Part shown: one piece after another, positions 17,949 through 25,700 of the stretch | Layout: the number at the start of each line of letters is the position of its first letter | How positions within the stretch are numbered: the stretch's first letter is position 1 | Assembly (NCBI RefSeq): GCF_007829035.1 | Contig: NZ_VIVQ01000003.1 | Location: 186,001 to 250,000 of the forward strand | Length of the DNA: 64,000 bases | DNA from: Rudaeicoccus suwonensis | Lineage (GTDB): Bacteria; Actinomycetota; Actinomycetes; Actinomycetales; Dermatophilaceae | Reading direction: 5' to 3' | The notes under the pieces: model-generated | Told to the model about the DNA's origin: nothing | Database searches by the model: none | What the model saw: only the letters and a program-made list of their open reading frames with translations | Program-made: the position numbers and the translations under genes

Positions 17949-18881
17949 GTGCCCGCAACATCGCAAACTGGTTTTGATCTGATCCTTTCCCGCACCAGCC
18001 TCGACAGGGCGGGCAACCGGCGGCACGATCCGCAGTTGGTGGCTTCGCTGATCTCGTCACCGACCACCAGAGTCCTCGAGATGTATGGCGAGCGCGTCCG
18101 CCTCACTGGCGCCGCCGCGACACGGCTGCCCCTTCGCGAGCCGCGCCCGGCGGACGAGGACGGCCTCGTGGTCTTCCTCGGCGAGATCGACGGCGCCGAC
18201 CTTGTGTGCGTGATCCGCGACCGCGCCGACGCCGACGACGACCAGGTCGTGGGGCTGCGTCAACTCGGCGCGCAGCTGCACGCCGACGATGTCAGCATCC
18301 TGGTCACCGCGGCAGGAATCGCGAACTGGCATGCAACACAAGGCTTTTGCAGTTTCTGTGGTCACCGCACCGTGATCACCGAGGCCGGCTGGGCTCGGCA
18401 TTGCAACGGGTGCGGCAAGGATCACTACCCACGCACCGACCCCGCCGTCATCATGTCCGTCATCGACGACGACGACCGCATCCTGCTGGCACGCGGCCAC
18501 AACTTCGCGGGCAAGGGTATGTCGGTGCTCGCTGGTTTCGTTGAGCCTGGCGAATCGCTCGAGGCCGCGGTCGCCCGCGAGGTCATGGAGGAGGTCGGCG
18601 TGCCCATCACCGATGCACGGTTTCTGGACAATCAGCCCTGGCCCTTCCCGTCCTCGTTGATGATCGGTTACACCTGCCACGCGACGGAGACGGAATTGAC
18701 GATCGACCCGGGCGAGATCGCTCGCGCCCGCTGGTTCAGCCGTGAGGAGCTGGCGACCTGTGTCGCCGAGGGCGACGTGCTGTTGTCGCCGCGGCTGTCG
18801 ATCGCGCGTCATCTGATCGAGCACTGGTATGGCGGGCCCATCGAGCAGCCCGCCGAAGCTGCATTCCTGCGCCGGTCCTGA
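17949..18881 (+). CDS. nudC: NAD(+) diphosphatase / NAD-decapping hydrolase NudC
   Basis: A 310-residue Nudix hydrolase that cleaves NAD(H) to NMN and AMP and can remove NAD caps from RNA. A zinc ribbon with four cysteines (CSFCGHRT and CNGCGKDHY, near residues 140-160) precedes the Nudix domain. The Nudix box reads GFVEPGESLEAAVAREVMEE, followed by VGV. The NADH-specific motif NQPWPFPSS follows it. The GTG at 17949 is preferred because it avoids overlap with the divergent gene starting at 17936; an in-frame ATG at 17919 is the alternative. It overlaps uvrD2 by one base (TGATG). The same nudC-uvrD2 pair occurs in M. tuberculosis (Rv3199c-Rv3198c). Confidence 0.93.
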   Translation: MPATSQTGFDLILSRTSLDRAGNRRHDPQLVASLISSPTTRVLEMYGERVRLTGAAATRLPLREPRPADEDGLVVFLGEIDGADLVCVIRDRADADDDQVVGLRQLGAQLHADDVSILVTAAGIANWHATQGFCSFCGHRTVITEAGWARHCNGCGKDHYPRTDPAVIMSVIDDDDRILLARGHNFAGKGMSVLAGFVEPGESLEAAVAREVMEEVGVPITDARFLDNQPWPFPSSLMIGYTCHATETELTIDPGEIARARWFSREELATCVAEGDVLLSPRLSIARHLIEHWYGGPIEQPAEAAFLRRS

Positions 18882-21016
18882 TGGTCGACGCAGACGAGAT
18901 CCTCGCCGGACTCGACCCCGAGCAACGCGAGGTCGCCAGCAATCCGCTCGGCCCGATGTGTGTGCTTGCCGGTGCCGGCACCGGCAAGACGCGCGCGATC
19001 ACCCATCGCATCGCGTATGGCGTGCACTCCGGCGCCTACCGGCCCGACCGGGTGCTGGCCGTGACGTTCACGGCGCGAGCCGCCGGGGAGATGCGCACTC
19101 GATTGCGCGGCCTGGGGCTGCCGGCGGTGCAGGCCCGCACCTTCCATGCGGCCTCGTTGCGGCAGTTGCAGTATTTCTGGCCCAAGGCGATCGGCGGCCC
19201 GACCCCGGAGATCCTCAAACAGAAGGCACCGGTCGTTGGCGAAGCCGGCGCACGGCTGCGCCTGCAACTGGACCGCGTCGTGATCCGTGACCTGGCCGCC
19301 GAGATCGAATGGGCGAAGGTTTCGATGCTCACTCCGGAGACCTACCGCGCGGCCGCGACGCGGGCCGGGCGGTCCCCGGCCGAGCTCGACGTCACCGCGA
19401 TGGCGCGGTTGTGGGAGACCTACGAAGAAGTCAAGGCCGAGCGCGGCGTGATCGACTTCGAGGACGTGCTCCTGCTGATGGCCGGCGTCATGGTCGACCA
19501 CCCCGACATCGCCACCACGGTGCGCCAGCAGTACCGACACTTCGTCGTCGACGAATACCAGGACGTCAACACCCTGCAGCAGACGCTGCTCGACCTGTGG
19601 GTGGGGGAGCGTCCCGACTTGTGTGTCGTCGGCGACCCGGCCCAGACCATCTATTCGTTCACCGGCGCCTCGCCGGAGCACCTCACCGGCTTCGCGCGTC
19701 GTCGTGCGGGCACGCGCACGGTGCGATTGGTTCGCAACTACCGCTCGACGCCGCAGATCGTCGGGTTGGCCAATCTCGTCCTGTCAGCCGGGCCGCGCCG
19801 GGCCGACAGCGTGCAGTTGCAGGCGCAGTCGGCGTCCGGAGCAGAGCCCACGCTGACCGCCCTGTCCGATGACGACGCCGAAGCGGCATACGTCGTCGGA
19901 GAAATCAAAAAGCTTCTCAGCCAAGGATATTCGGCCAGTGAGATCGCGATTCTCTATCGCGTGAACGCACAATCGGAGGCGCTCGAGCAGGCGCTCGCGG
20001 CCGCCGACGTGCCCTATCTCGTGCGTGGCGGCGAGCGATTCTTTCAGCGGAAGGAGGTCCGGCAGGCACTGGTCTACCTGCGCGGTGGCGCCAGGGGTGA
20101 CGACGGATCTGAGCCGCTGGGTCGCATGGTGCGCGACCTCATCACGAGTGCGGGGTGGTCGGTGCAGCGCCCCTCCGGCGGTGCGGTGCTCGAGCGGTGG
20201 CAGTCGCTCAACGCGCTCGCCGAACTCGCCGACGACCTGAGTGCCGCCGACGAGAGTATGCGGGTGCGTGACTTCGTCGCCGAACTCGACCGCAGGGCTG
20301 CCGAGCAGCACGCGCCTACCGTCGACGGGGTCACCCTTGCCTCGCTGCATGCGGCCAAAGGGCTTGAGTGGGATGCCGTCTTCCTCATCGGCTGTTCCGA
20401 CGGGCTCCTGCCGATCTCGCTGGCCGAGGGGCCGGCAGCGATCGAGGAAGAACGTCGCCTGCTGTATGTCGGGCTCACCCGCGCTCGGCGGCATCTCGGC
20501 CTCAGCTGGGCAGCCGCACGCAACCCGGGCGGTCGCGCATCACGTCGGCCGTCACGCTTCCTCGACCCTGCGGCGGCCGTTCTCGGTGATGGAGCACGCA
20601 GTGCGCCGAAGTCCGGGGGTGGCCGCAGCACCGGTGGTCGCCGTCAGGTGAAGTCGCTCAAACCCCGCAAATGCCGCACCTGCGGCGCCGACCTCGACAC
20701 GGCCGCCGAGCTCAAGATCGGCCGGTGCAACAGCTGCCCGTCGACCTACGACCAGTCGCAGTTCGAGGCGCTGCGCGCGTGGCGCCTCGCCGTCGCCACC
20801 GCCATGAAGGTACCGGCGTTCGTGGTTTTCACCGACGCGACGCTGATCGCGATCGCCGAGACCGTGCCGGCCACCGCCGCGCAGTTGTCGACCGTGTCCG
20901 GCGTCGGTGCACAAAAGCTCGCCAGGTATTCCGAGTCGGTCCTCGCAGTCCTGTCAGGGACGGACCCCGAGGATGCCGCTGCTCGCTGCGTGGCGCAGAC
21001 CGCCGAGGGTGAGTGA
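18881..21016 (+). CDS. uvrD2: ATP-dependent DNA helicase UvrD2
   Basis: A 711-residue superfamily 1A helicase acting 3' to 5' in DNA repair and replication. Walker A GAGTGKTRA (lysine 36), LAVTFTARAAGEM, motif II VVDEYQDVNTLQQ, GDPAQTIYSFTGA, RNYRSTPQI, HAAKGLEWDAVFLIG and VGLTRARRHL form the complete motor. The tail carries a zinc-binding tetracysteine module (CRTCGADLD and CNSCPSTYDQ, near 598-630) and a C-terminal HRDC domain (to about 700), the layout specific to actinobacterial UvrD2. Its ATG overlaps the nudC stop by one base. The operon probably ends in the following AT-rich intergenic region that holds the whiB7 promoter. Confidence 0.95.
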   Translation: MVDADEILAGLDPEQREVASNPLGPMCVLAGAGTGKTRAITHRIAYGVHSGAYRPDRVLAVTFTARAAGEMRTRLRGLGLPAVQARTFHAASLRQLQYFWPKAIGGPTPEILKQKAPVVGEAGARLRLQLDRVVIRDLAAEIEWAKVSMLTPETYRAAATRAGRSPAELDVTAMARLWETYEEVKAERGVIDFEDVLLLMAGVMVDHPDIATTVRQQYRHFVVDEYQDVNTLQQTLLDLWVGERPDLCVVGDPAQTIYSFTGASPEHLTGFARRRAGTRTVRLVRNYRSTPQIVGLANLVLSAGPRRADSVQLQAQSASGAEPTLTALSDDDAEAAYVVGEIKKLLSQGYSASEIAILYRVNAQSEALEQALAAADVPYLVRGGERFFQRKEVRQALVYLRGGARGDDGSEPLGRMVRDLITSAGWSVQRPSGGAVLERWQSLNALAELADDLSAADESMRVRDFVAELDRRAAEQHAPTVDGVTLASLHAAKGLEWDAVFLIGCSDGLLPISLAEGPAAIEEERRLLYVGLTRARRHLGLSWAAARNPGGRASRRPSRFLDPAAAVLGDGARSAPKSGGGRSTGGRRQVKSLKPRKCRTCGADLDTAAELKIGRCNSCPSTYDQSQFEALRAWRLAVATAMKVPAFVVFTDATLIAIAETVPATAAQLSTVSGVGAQKLARYSESVLAVLSGTDPEDAAARCVAQTAEGE

Positions 21017-21142
21017 TCCTTGAATATTCCTGGGAGCTGCACGACGCGCCACGGAGGCCACCGTCAGCGGCGTGACCGGGAGAATGTCTGTTGTCCAAAA
21101 GTGTTCACGCACAATGGTATTCGTCGATTTCGATGCACTCTG

Positions 21143-21193
21143 AAAACAAATTCATTAATTCAGTTGCCGACGTGCACGCGCGCCCCGTAGCCT
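21143..21193 (+). promoter_or_regulatory. Promoter of the whiB7 leader with AT-rich upstream element
   Basis: TTGCCG (21164-21169) and TAGCCT (21188-21193) make a sigma-A-like promoter with an 18-base spacer. Directly upstream of the -35 lies an AT-rich tract (21143-21162, AAAACAAATTCATTAATTC), unusual in this GC-rich DNA. WhiB7-activated promoters of mycobacteria and streptomycetes have an AT-rich tract at exactly this place, bound by the WhiB7 AT-hook. This points to autoactivation. Transcription would start near 21200, leaving a leader of about 550 bases before whiB7. Confidence 0.75.
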
Positions 21194-21263
21194 GATGGTC
21201 GTTCAGCCCAGACGTTCAGGTGGCGTTCTGGGGACCGCGATGATGCGAAGGAGGGTTGGCGAC

Positions 21264-21542
21264 ATGGGAACGACGAAGATGACGCAGATGTGCAGCGTGC
21301 ACGTCGCGATGCCGTGTGCCCAGATCACGATGCCGACCCTGTCCGGCATCCGCGTGCGCTTCCTGGGGACCAGTGTCTCGATCGATGCCGGCCGCACTTT
21401 TGCCACGGGCGACAAGTCGGTTGCGCGCGAGCGCGGCATCGGCGGCGCTGATGCGATGGTCCTCAACCACTCCTTCGGCTACCCGTCCGCCGTCTTCGAA
21501 GCCGGCGCGTGCCGTTCCGCTGTCGATAGACCACCTGTCTGA
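21264..21542 (+). CDS. Upstream ORF in the whiB7 leader (92 codons)
   Basis: An open frame of 92 codons preceded by a strong AGGAGG six to eleven bases from its ATG. GC-rich third positions in most codons suggest it is translated. No family was recognised; the product is methionine-rich near its start and soluble. Its last codons are AGA-CCA-CCT-GTC before TGA, giving Arg-Pro-Pro-Val with a rare arginine codon and less favoured proline codons: a plausible ribosome-slowing end. The stop codon lies inside a small hairpin, 26 bases before the attenuator stem. The role proposed here, sensing translation to control whiB7, is known for whiB7/wblC leaders in general; that this ORF does so is inference. 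An in-frame ATG at 21195 would lie upstream of the predicted transcription start. Confidence 0.65.
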   Translation: MGTTKMTQMCSVHVAMPCAQITMPTLSGIRVRFLGTSVSIDAGRTFATGDKSVARERGIGGADAMVLNHSFGYPSAVFEAGACRSAVDRPPV

Positions 21543-21604
21543 AAGGTATTCAGACTGAAGGTCGCATCGGCCGCGGAACCCACACAAGGGTCCGCGGCCT
21601 TTTT
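21537..21604 (+). terminator. Attenuator in the whiB7 leader: stop-codon hairpin followed by intrinsic terminator
   Basis: A 7-bp hairpin (GTCTGAA/TTCAGAC, 21537-21543 with 21549-21555) contains the stop codon of the upstream ORF. It is followed by a strong GC stem (GGCCGCGGA-CCC, 21569-21581, paired with 21588-21599, one bulged A) and five T residues at 21600-21604. whiB7 begins 145 bases later, so most transcripts should stop here unless translation of the upstream ORF is disturbed. No competing antiterminator could be proved by eye. Confidence 0.85.
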
Positions 21605-21748
21605 GTCGCCGCTGGCCGATCCGAATCCACCAGACAAGGAAAGTCCGAGCTGATGCAGCACAGCACGAGCAGCACGATCGAAGCCGGCGCACATCCCGCG
21701 TCGACATCGAGACACGAACCGCACACAAGGGGTCGGGAGGAGAAAGAG

Positions 21749-22045
21749 GTGACACCGATGATGCTGACCGCATTGATCGACGCCACGCAGGAGGTCGAGG
21801 GGCAGGACGAGGCGCTGCCGTGCCGGGTGAACGACCCCGAGCTGTGGTTCGCGGAGCGACCCGCGGACGTGGAGTTCGCCAAGGCGCTCTGCGCAACATG
21901 TCCGCTGCGCGCGGCCTGCTTGGCCAGTGCACTGGATCGCGAAGAGCCGTGGGGGGTATGGGGAGGCGAGTTGTTCCTCCAGGGCGTGGTGATCCCGCGC
22001 AAGCGGCCGCGTGGTCGTCCTCGCAAAGAGACGGTTGCGGCATGA
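21749..22045 (+). CDS. whiB7: WhiB7 redox/antibiotic-response transcription factor
   Basis: A 98-residue iron-sulfur protein that activates intrinsic antibiotic-resistance genes together with the housekeeping sigma factor. Four cluster-binding cysteines are present (one in LPCRVND, three in LCATCPLRAAC). The WhiB signature GVWGGELF follows, and a C-terminal AT-hook RGRPRK binds AT-rich promoters. The GTG at 21749, six bases after GGGAGGAG, is chosen over the upstream ATG at 21653, which has no ribosome binding site and would add 32 residues absent from the family; ATG at 21758 is a further alternative. It is preceded by a promoter, an upstream ORF and an attenuator, and followed by a strong terminator. 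Corresponds to Rv3197A. Confidence 0.95.
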   Translation: MTPMMLTALIDATQEVEGQDEALPCRVNDPELWFAERPADVEFAKALCATCPLRAACLASALDREEPWGVWGGELFLQGVVIPRKRPRGRPRKETVAA

Positions 22046-22058
22046 CGCGCAAGATAAA

Positions 22059-22089
22059 GCCGGCCACGGCTCGCCGTGGCCGGCTTTTT
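22059..22089 (+). terminator. Intrinsic terminator of whiB7
   Basis: An 11-bp perfect GC stem (GCCGGCCACGG and complement) with a four-base loop CTCG and five T residues. It also faces the convergent ABC1 kinase gene. Confidence 0.93.
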
Positions 22090-22142
22090 CATGCCCGCAT
22101 CGTCGTGGGCCAAAGAGCCTCGCGCTTGCGCCGCGAGTCACC

Positions 22143-23465
22143 TCACTCCAGCGGCGGCAGGGCGGCGCCGGGCACGCACCGAGTGAAGATTTCGCGGGCC
22201 GGCACCGTGCCGCCGATCTGGCTCAACACCGCGATGCCACCCAGCCAGGCACGGTGGATCAGGAGGTACTGCGGCGGCAGGTTGAGCCGCAATCCGACTG
22301 CGAAGTTGTCGTTACGAGGATCGTTGATGTAGCTGAAGATGCTGCGCAGCCAGGGCCGGTCGAAACGGAACTCGTTGTGCCGCAACGGTTCCAGGAAGAT
22401 TCCCAGATAGTCCAGCAGGTCGTCCGGGTCGACCTTGATTGATTCTTTGACAAAGCCTTCCGCGCGCAGTCCGTCGAGCACGGTGTCGGCGTCCTCCCGC
22501 AGCGCGGCGGTCATCAGCTCGCCCATCGCGACCGGCAGACCGTCCGGGAGGCGATTCACGGCGCCGAAATCCAGCACACCGAGTCGGCCGTCGTCCAGCA
22601 GCCGGAAGTTGCCCGGATGCGGATCCGCATGCAGCAGGCCGGCGCGATCGGGGCCGCCGACCAGGAACTCGAAATAGCGGGCGGCCGCGAGGTCGCGTTG
22701 TTCCTGGGTGCCGTGCGTGATGATCTCGGCCAGGGGGATGCCGTCGATCCAGTCGCTGACGATGACGCGGTCGGTCGCGGTCACCACCTGAGGGAGCAGA
22801 TAGTGCGGGTCGTCGGCATATGCGGCGGAAAACTGCTCCTGCATCGAGGCTTCGAGGCCGTAGTCGGTTTCCTCCGCCATACGGCCCTTCAATTCGGCGA
22901 GGATCGGGGCGACGTCGAGCCCCGGCACCCACCCCGTCGTCAGCCGCAGCACCCGCGAGAGCTGGTTGAGGTCGGACATGAGGGCCTGCGCAGCGCCGGG
23001 ATACTGCACCTTGACGGCAACCTCGCGGCCGTCCTTCCACACTGCGTGGTGCACCTGACCGATGGAGGCGGCGGCACGCGGTTTGTCCTCGAATTCGACG
23101 AACCGCGAACGCCATTGGTCACCCAACTGCTCCGCCAGCGCAGCATGCAGGGAGGACGTCGGCATGGCAGGTGCGGAATCCTGCAGCTTGGTCAGCGTCG
23201 CCCGGTATGGCGCAGCGACGTCGTCGGGCAGCGCCGCCTCGAACATGGACATCGACTGGCCGAATTTCATCGCTCCGCCCTTGAGACCGCCGAGCACCTT
23301 GAACAGTTGTGCTGCGGTCTGCGCCTGCATCTCGGCTGCGACTACTTCGGCGGGGCGACCACCGACGCGTTTGCCCAGGCCGATCGCCGCGCGTGCGCCG
23401 ACGCCGAGCGGAAGGCTCGCGAGGCGGGCAGTGCGCACGACGGTCTTGCGTGGCAAATCGGTCAT
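22143..23465 (-). CDS. ABC1/AarF/UbiB-family atypical kinase (Rv3197-like)
   Basis: A 440-residue protein of the ABC1 atypical kinase family. The N-terminal extension carries the family's KxGQ signature (LKGGAMKFGQSMSMFE, near residues 62-77). An alanine-rich nucleotide loop AAASIGQVH replaces the usual glycine-rich loop. Catalytic-type motifs LLHADPHPGNF and GVLDFGAV are present. The family supports isoprenoid-quinone or lipid metabolism in other organisms, but the target in actinobacteria is not settled. The ATG at 23465 is chosen because the longer frame upstream enters the neighbouring gene. It is convergent with whiB7 and downstream of the ThiF-like gene; the homologous Rv3197 has been connected with macrolide tolerance through the whiB7 neighbourhood, so a functional link is plausible. 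Confidence 0.9.
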   Translation of the reverse strand: MTDLPRKTVVRTARLASLPLGVGARAAIGLGKRVGGRPAEVVAAEMQAQTAAQLFKVLGGLKGGAMKFGQSMSMFEAALPDDVAAPYRATLTKLQDSAPAMPTSSLHAALAEQLGDQWRSRFVEFEDKPRAAASIGQVHHAVWKDGREVAVKVQYPGAAQALMSDLNQLSRVLRLTTGWVPGLDVAPILAELKGRMAEETDYGLEASMQEQFSAAYADDPHYLLPQVVTATDRVIVSDWIDGIPLAEIITHGTQEQRDLAAARYFEFLVGGPDRAGLLHADPHPGNFRLLDDGRLGVLDFGAVNRLPDGLPVAMGELMTAALREDADTVLDGLRAEGFVKESIKVDPDDLLDYLGIFLEPLRHNEFRFDRPWLRSIFSYINDPRNDNFAVGLRLNLPPQYLLIHRAWLGGIAVLSQIGGTVPAREIFTRCVPGAALPPLE

Positions 23466-23490
23466 TGAACCATTGTCACCCCTGCGCATT

Positions 23491-24336
23491 TCACCCACAG
23501 CAGGCCGGGTGGCGGCTCCACAGATGATGGAGCACCCGCGGTTGGGGAGCGGCCACGGACAGACTGACGCCCAGCGGCAGCGGCCGGCCGCGGAGCACCC
23601 CGCGAGCGACGAGGCCGACGAGGCCGGCCGCGACCGCCGCCACCTCGGGATCCGCGTGCGCGGGCTCCTGCCATCGTTCCAGAGTCCCGCGGCCGGCCAG
23701 CCACTGTGCCCACCCCGGATCGTGGTCGCCGCGGTGCAGATCAAGGCACTGCGCGCACGGACCTGATCCGGGCCGCAGCAGGGGTCCGATCGTCAAACCC
23801 TCGCCGCTCACGATCACCGGCAACTGGCTGATGCCGTGGCGGTGCCATCGCCGTGCTGCCAGTGGTGGCAGGGCTTCCGCGGCCGGCAGCACCACCAGGT
23901 CGGGGCGCAACTGCACGACCGGCGGATCATGCTCGATCGCGGCGACCCCCACCGGATCGCTCGTGGTCTGCCGCCCAATCCGGTTGAGCACAGCGCTGAT
24001 CTGATCCGCGACCGTGCCATTGCCCGCCACGACGAACCACCCGGGCGACTGGGCCGGGGGTGTGAGTCGACCCGCGGCGTCGTTGACGACGGTCAGGACG
24101 TCCGTCCAGCGGCGGGAGGGTTCGTGCCGCCGTGCTGTGAGGCGGTCGATGCCGCTGACCCCAGGACCCAGGGACACGACCGCACCCACCTCGGCGTCGG
24201 ACAGCCCGGTCACGACCAGACCCGGTGTGCCCTGGCGCTCGAGCAGCACTTCGCCCGGGCCGCGGCGACGTGCGCTGATCGGCAGGATCTGTGTCGGGAA
24301 TCGATGCTCGTCGACGGCAACGGACTGTGCGCTCAT
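23491..24336 (-). CDS. ThiF/cyclodehydratase-like protein (Rv3196-like)
   Basis: A 281-residue protein resembling the E1/ThiF-like part of bacteriocin (TOMM) cyclodehydratases. The diagnostic region is a glycine-rich stretch (FVVAGNGTVADQISAVL, near 98-114), LRPDLVVLPAA, and the segment GPCAQCLDLHRGDHDPGWAQW with its paired cysteines. No YcaO partner, precursor peptide or dehydrogenase is encoded nearby. It is 25 bases upstream of the ABC1 kinase on the same strand, so the pair is probably one operon; a similar pair is conserved in other actinobacteria. A biosynthetic function cannot be claimed. It may be a solitary leader-binding or adenylation-derived protein. Confidence 0.65.
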   Translation of the reverse strand: MSAQSVAVDEHRFPTQILPISARRRGPGEVLLERQGTPGLVVTGLSDAEVGAVVSLGPGVSGIDRLTARRHEPSRRWTDVLTVVNDAAGRLTPPAQSPGWFVVAGNGTVADQISAVLNRIGRQTTSDPVGVAAIEHDPPVVQLRPDLVVLPAAEALPPLAARRWHRHGISQLPVIVSGEGLTIGPLLRPGSGPCAQCLDLHRGDHDPGWAQWLAGRGTLERWQEPAHADPEVAAVAAGLVGLVARGVLRGRPLPLGVSLSVAAPQPRVLHHLWSRHPACCG

Positions 24337-24485
24337 GATCGTCTCCGGAGTGCTCGGCGCGGATCGCGCTCTCGGTCGCTTGGTCGAGCCGTCACAGTGC
24401 CACCGGCGCAGCAGTGACCGCAGAAAATATCCACAGAAATCCCAGGACCGGAATGAGGTTCATCGCGTATGTCGGTGCTTTGGCC

Positions 24486-24491
24486 TAGGTT
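24486..24491 (+). promoter_or_regulatory. Putative -10 element for the YgjP-like gene
   Basis: TAGGTT ends eight bases before the ATG at 24500 and there is no Shine-Dalgarno sequence between them. A leaderless transcript is likely. Confidence 0.4.
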
Positions 24492-24499
24492 CAGTGATC

Positions 24500-25084
24500 A
24501 TGGACCTGCCGCCCAACGTCGAAGTGCGGCGCTCTGCGCGTCGCCGTCGCACGGTCTCGGCATACCGCGAGGGCGATCGCATCGTGGTGCTGGTCCCGGC
24601 GCGGATCACCCGGGCGGAGGAGTCCCGGCTGGTTGCCGAGATGGTCCGCAAGGTCGAGTCCGCAGGTGATCGCAGCCCGCACACCGACGACGAGTTGCAC
24701 GCTCATGCGCTGCAGTTGTCCAAGATCCACCTCGGTGGGCTCGCCCATCCGGCATCGGTGCGGTGGGTGAGCAACCAGAACTCCCGGTGGGGGTCGTGCA
24801 CCCCGGTCAACGGCACGATCCGGCTGTCGGACCGGCTCATCGGTATGCCGGCCTATGTCCGCGACTACGTGCTGTTGCACGAACTGGCGCACCTGCTGCA
24901 GCCCGACCATGGCCGCAGCTTCTGGGCGCTGCTGGAGGCGTACCCGCACCTCGAGCGCGCTCGCGGGTTCCTCGACGGTGTCGGTTATGCCGGCGGGGTG
25001 ACACCCGCGGACGACGGGAGCGGCTCCGACGACGCGGACACCGATGCAACCGACGGCGGCGTCGCAAGCAGCATCCCCGATTGA
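24500..25084 (+). CDS. YgjP/M48-type zinc metallopeptidase domain protein
   Basis: A 194-residue protein of the DUF45/YgjP metallopeptidase family. The zinc site is LLHELAHLLQPDHG near residue 134, where HELAH is the HExxH motif and the second histidine-bearing part follows. NSRWGSCTPVNGTIRLSDRL upstream of it is highly typical of the family. The last 30 residues are acidic and probably flexible. The ATG at 24500 is chosen because it follows a -10 element; the open frame that precedes it runs antisense to the ThiF-like gene. It converges on the Nudix hydrolase gene. Substrates of the family are not established. Confidence 0.88.
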   Translation: MDLPPNVEVRRSARRRRTVSAYREGDRIVVLVPARITRAEESRLVAEMVRKVESAGDRSPHTDDELHAHALQLSKIHLGGLAHPASVRWVSNQNSRWGSCTPVNGTIRLSDRLIGMPAYVRDYVLLHELAHLLQPDHGRSFWALLEAYPHLERARGFLDGVGYAGGVTPADDGSGSDDADTDATDGGVASSIPD

Positions 25085-25100
25085 CCGCAGTGCGGCCCGG

Positions 25101-25700
25101 TCACGCGCGTGCCAGTGTCGCGATGCAGTCGCCGAGCTCGGGGTCGGTGTCGCTCGGCAGGTGCTCGACCGGCCACCACCGCACATCGTCCGACTCGTCC
25201 GAGACCGCGATCGGCGCGTCCGCGGGTGCGGTCGCCGCCAATCGCAGATCCAGGTGCGACCGGCATCGCCCGAATGCCGCGGTCAGCGGGTGATGGTGCA
25301 AGAACAAGGCGCCGGGTATGACGCTCAGCCCGTTGATGCCGGACTCTTCCGATGCCTCGCGCAGGGCCGCCGCCTCGACCGAACCGTCGCCGTCCTCGAA
25401 GTGTCCGCCCGGTTGCAACCACAGCCGCGCCTTCTTGTGCAGCACGAGCAGGACCTGTGTGCGGCTCGCGTCGAAGACGACGGCGCTGGCGGTGAAGTGA
25501 TCCGGCGGCCCGTGCCGCCACATCGCGTCTGGAAACGCCTCGAGGTGAGCGAGGAATTCATTCCGTTGCGGTGATGCCGGCGCCGCGGTCAGCAGCCGCC
25601 GTGCATCGAGCCACAACCGATCTGCGGCGGCACCGGGCGCCGCAGGACCCGACTGTGCGGCGGCGCATGATGCTGACCCAGTGGTGGGGTCGGTTGTCAC
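25101..25700 (-). CDS. Nudix hydrolase
   Basis: A 199-residue Nudix protein. The Nudix box is GGHFEDGDGSVEAAALREAS followed by EESGI, near residues 96-121, with the catalytic REASEE segment intact. The domain is preceded by TASAVVFDASRTQVLLVLHKK. Hydrophobic and tryptophan residues (VRWWPVEHL) close the domain. The specific nucleotide substrate cannot be told. The GTG at 25700 overlaps the stop of the DUF2342 gene by four bases, so the two are coupled. It converges with the YgjP-like gene 16 bases away, with no obvious terminator between. Confidence 0.87.
   Translation of the reverse strand: MTTDPTTGSASCAAAQSGPAAPGAAADRLWLDARRLLTAAPASPQRNEFLAHLEAFPDAMWRHGPPDHFTASAVVFDASRTQVLLVLHKKARLWLQPGGHFEDGDGSVEAAALREASEESGINGLSVIPGALFLHHHPLTAAFGRCRSHLDLRLAATAPADAPIAVSDESDDVRWWPVEHLPSDTDPELGDCIATLARA

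Noticed and set aside
21195-21263. Longer start (ATG 21195) for the whiB7 upstream ORF
   Set aside because: It lies two bases after the predicted -10 element, hence upstream of the expected transcription start, while ATG 21264 has a strong ribosome binding site.
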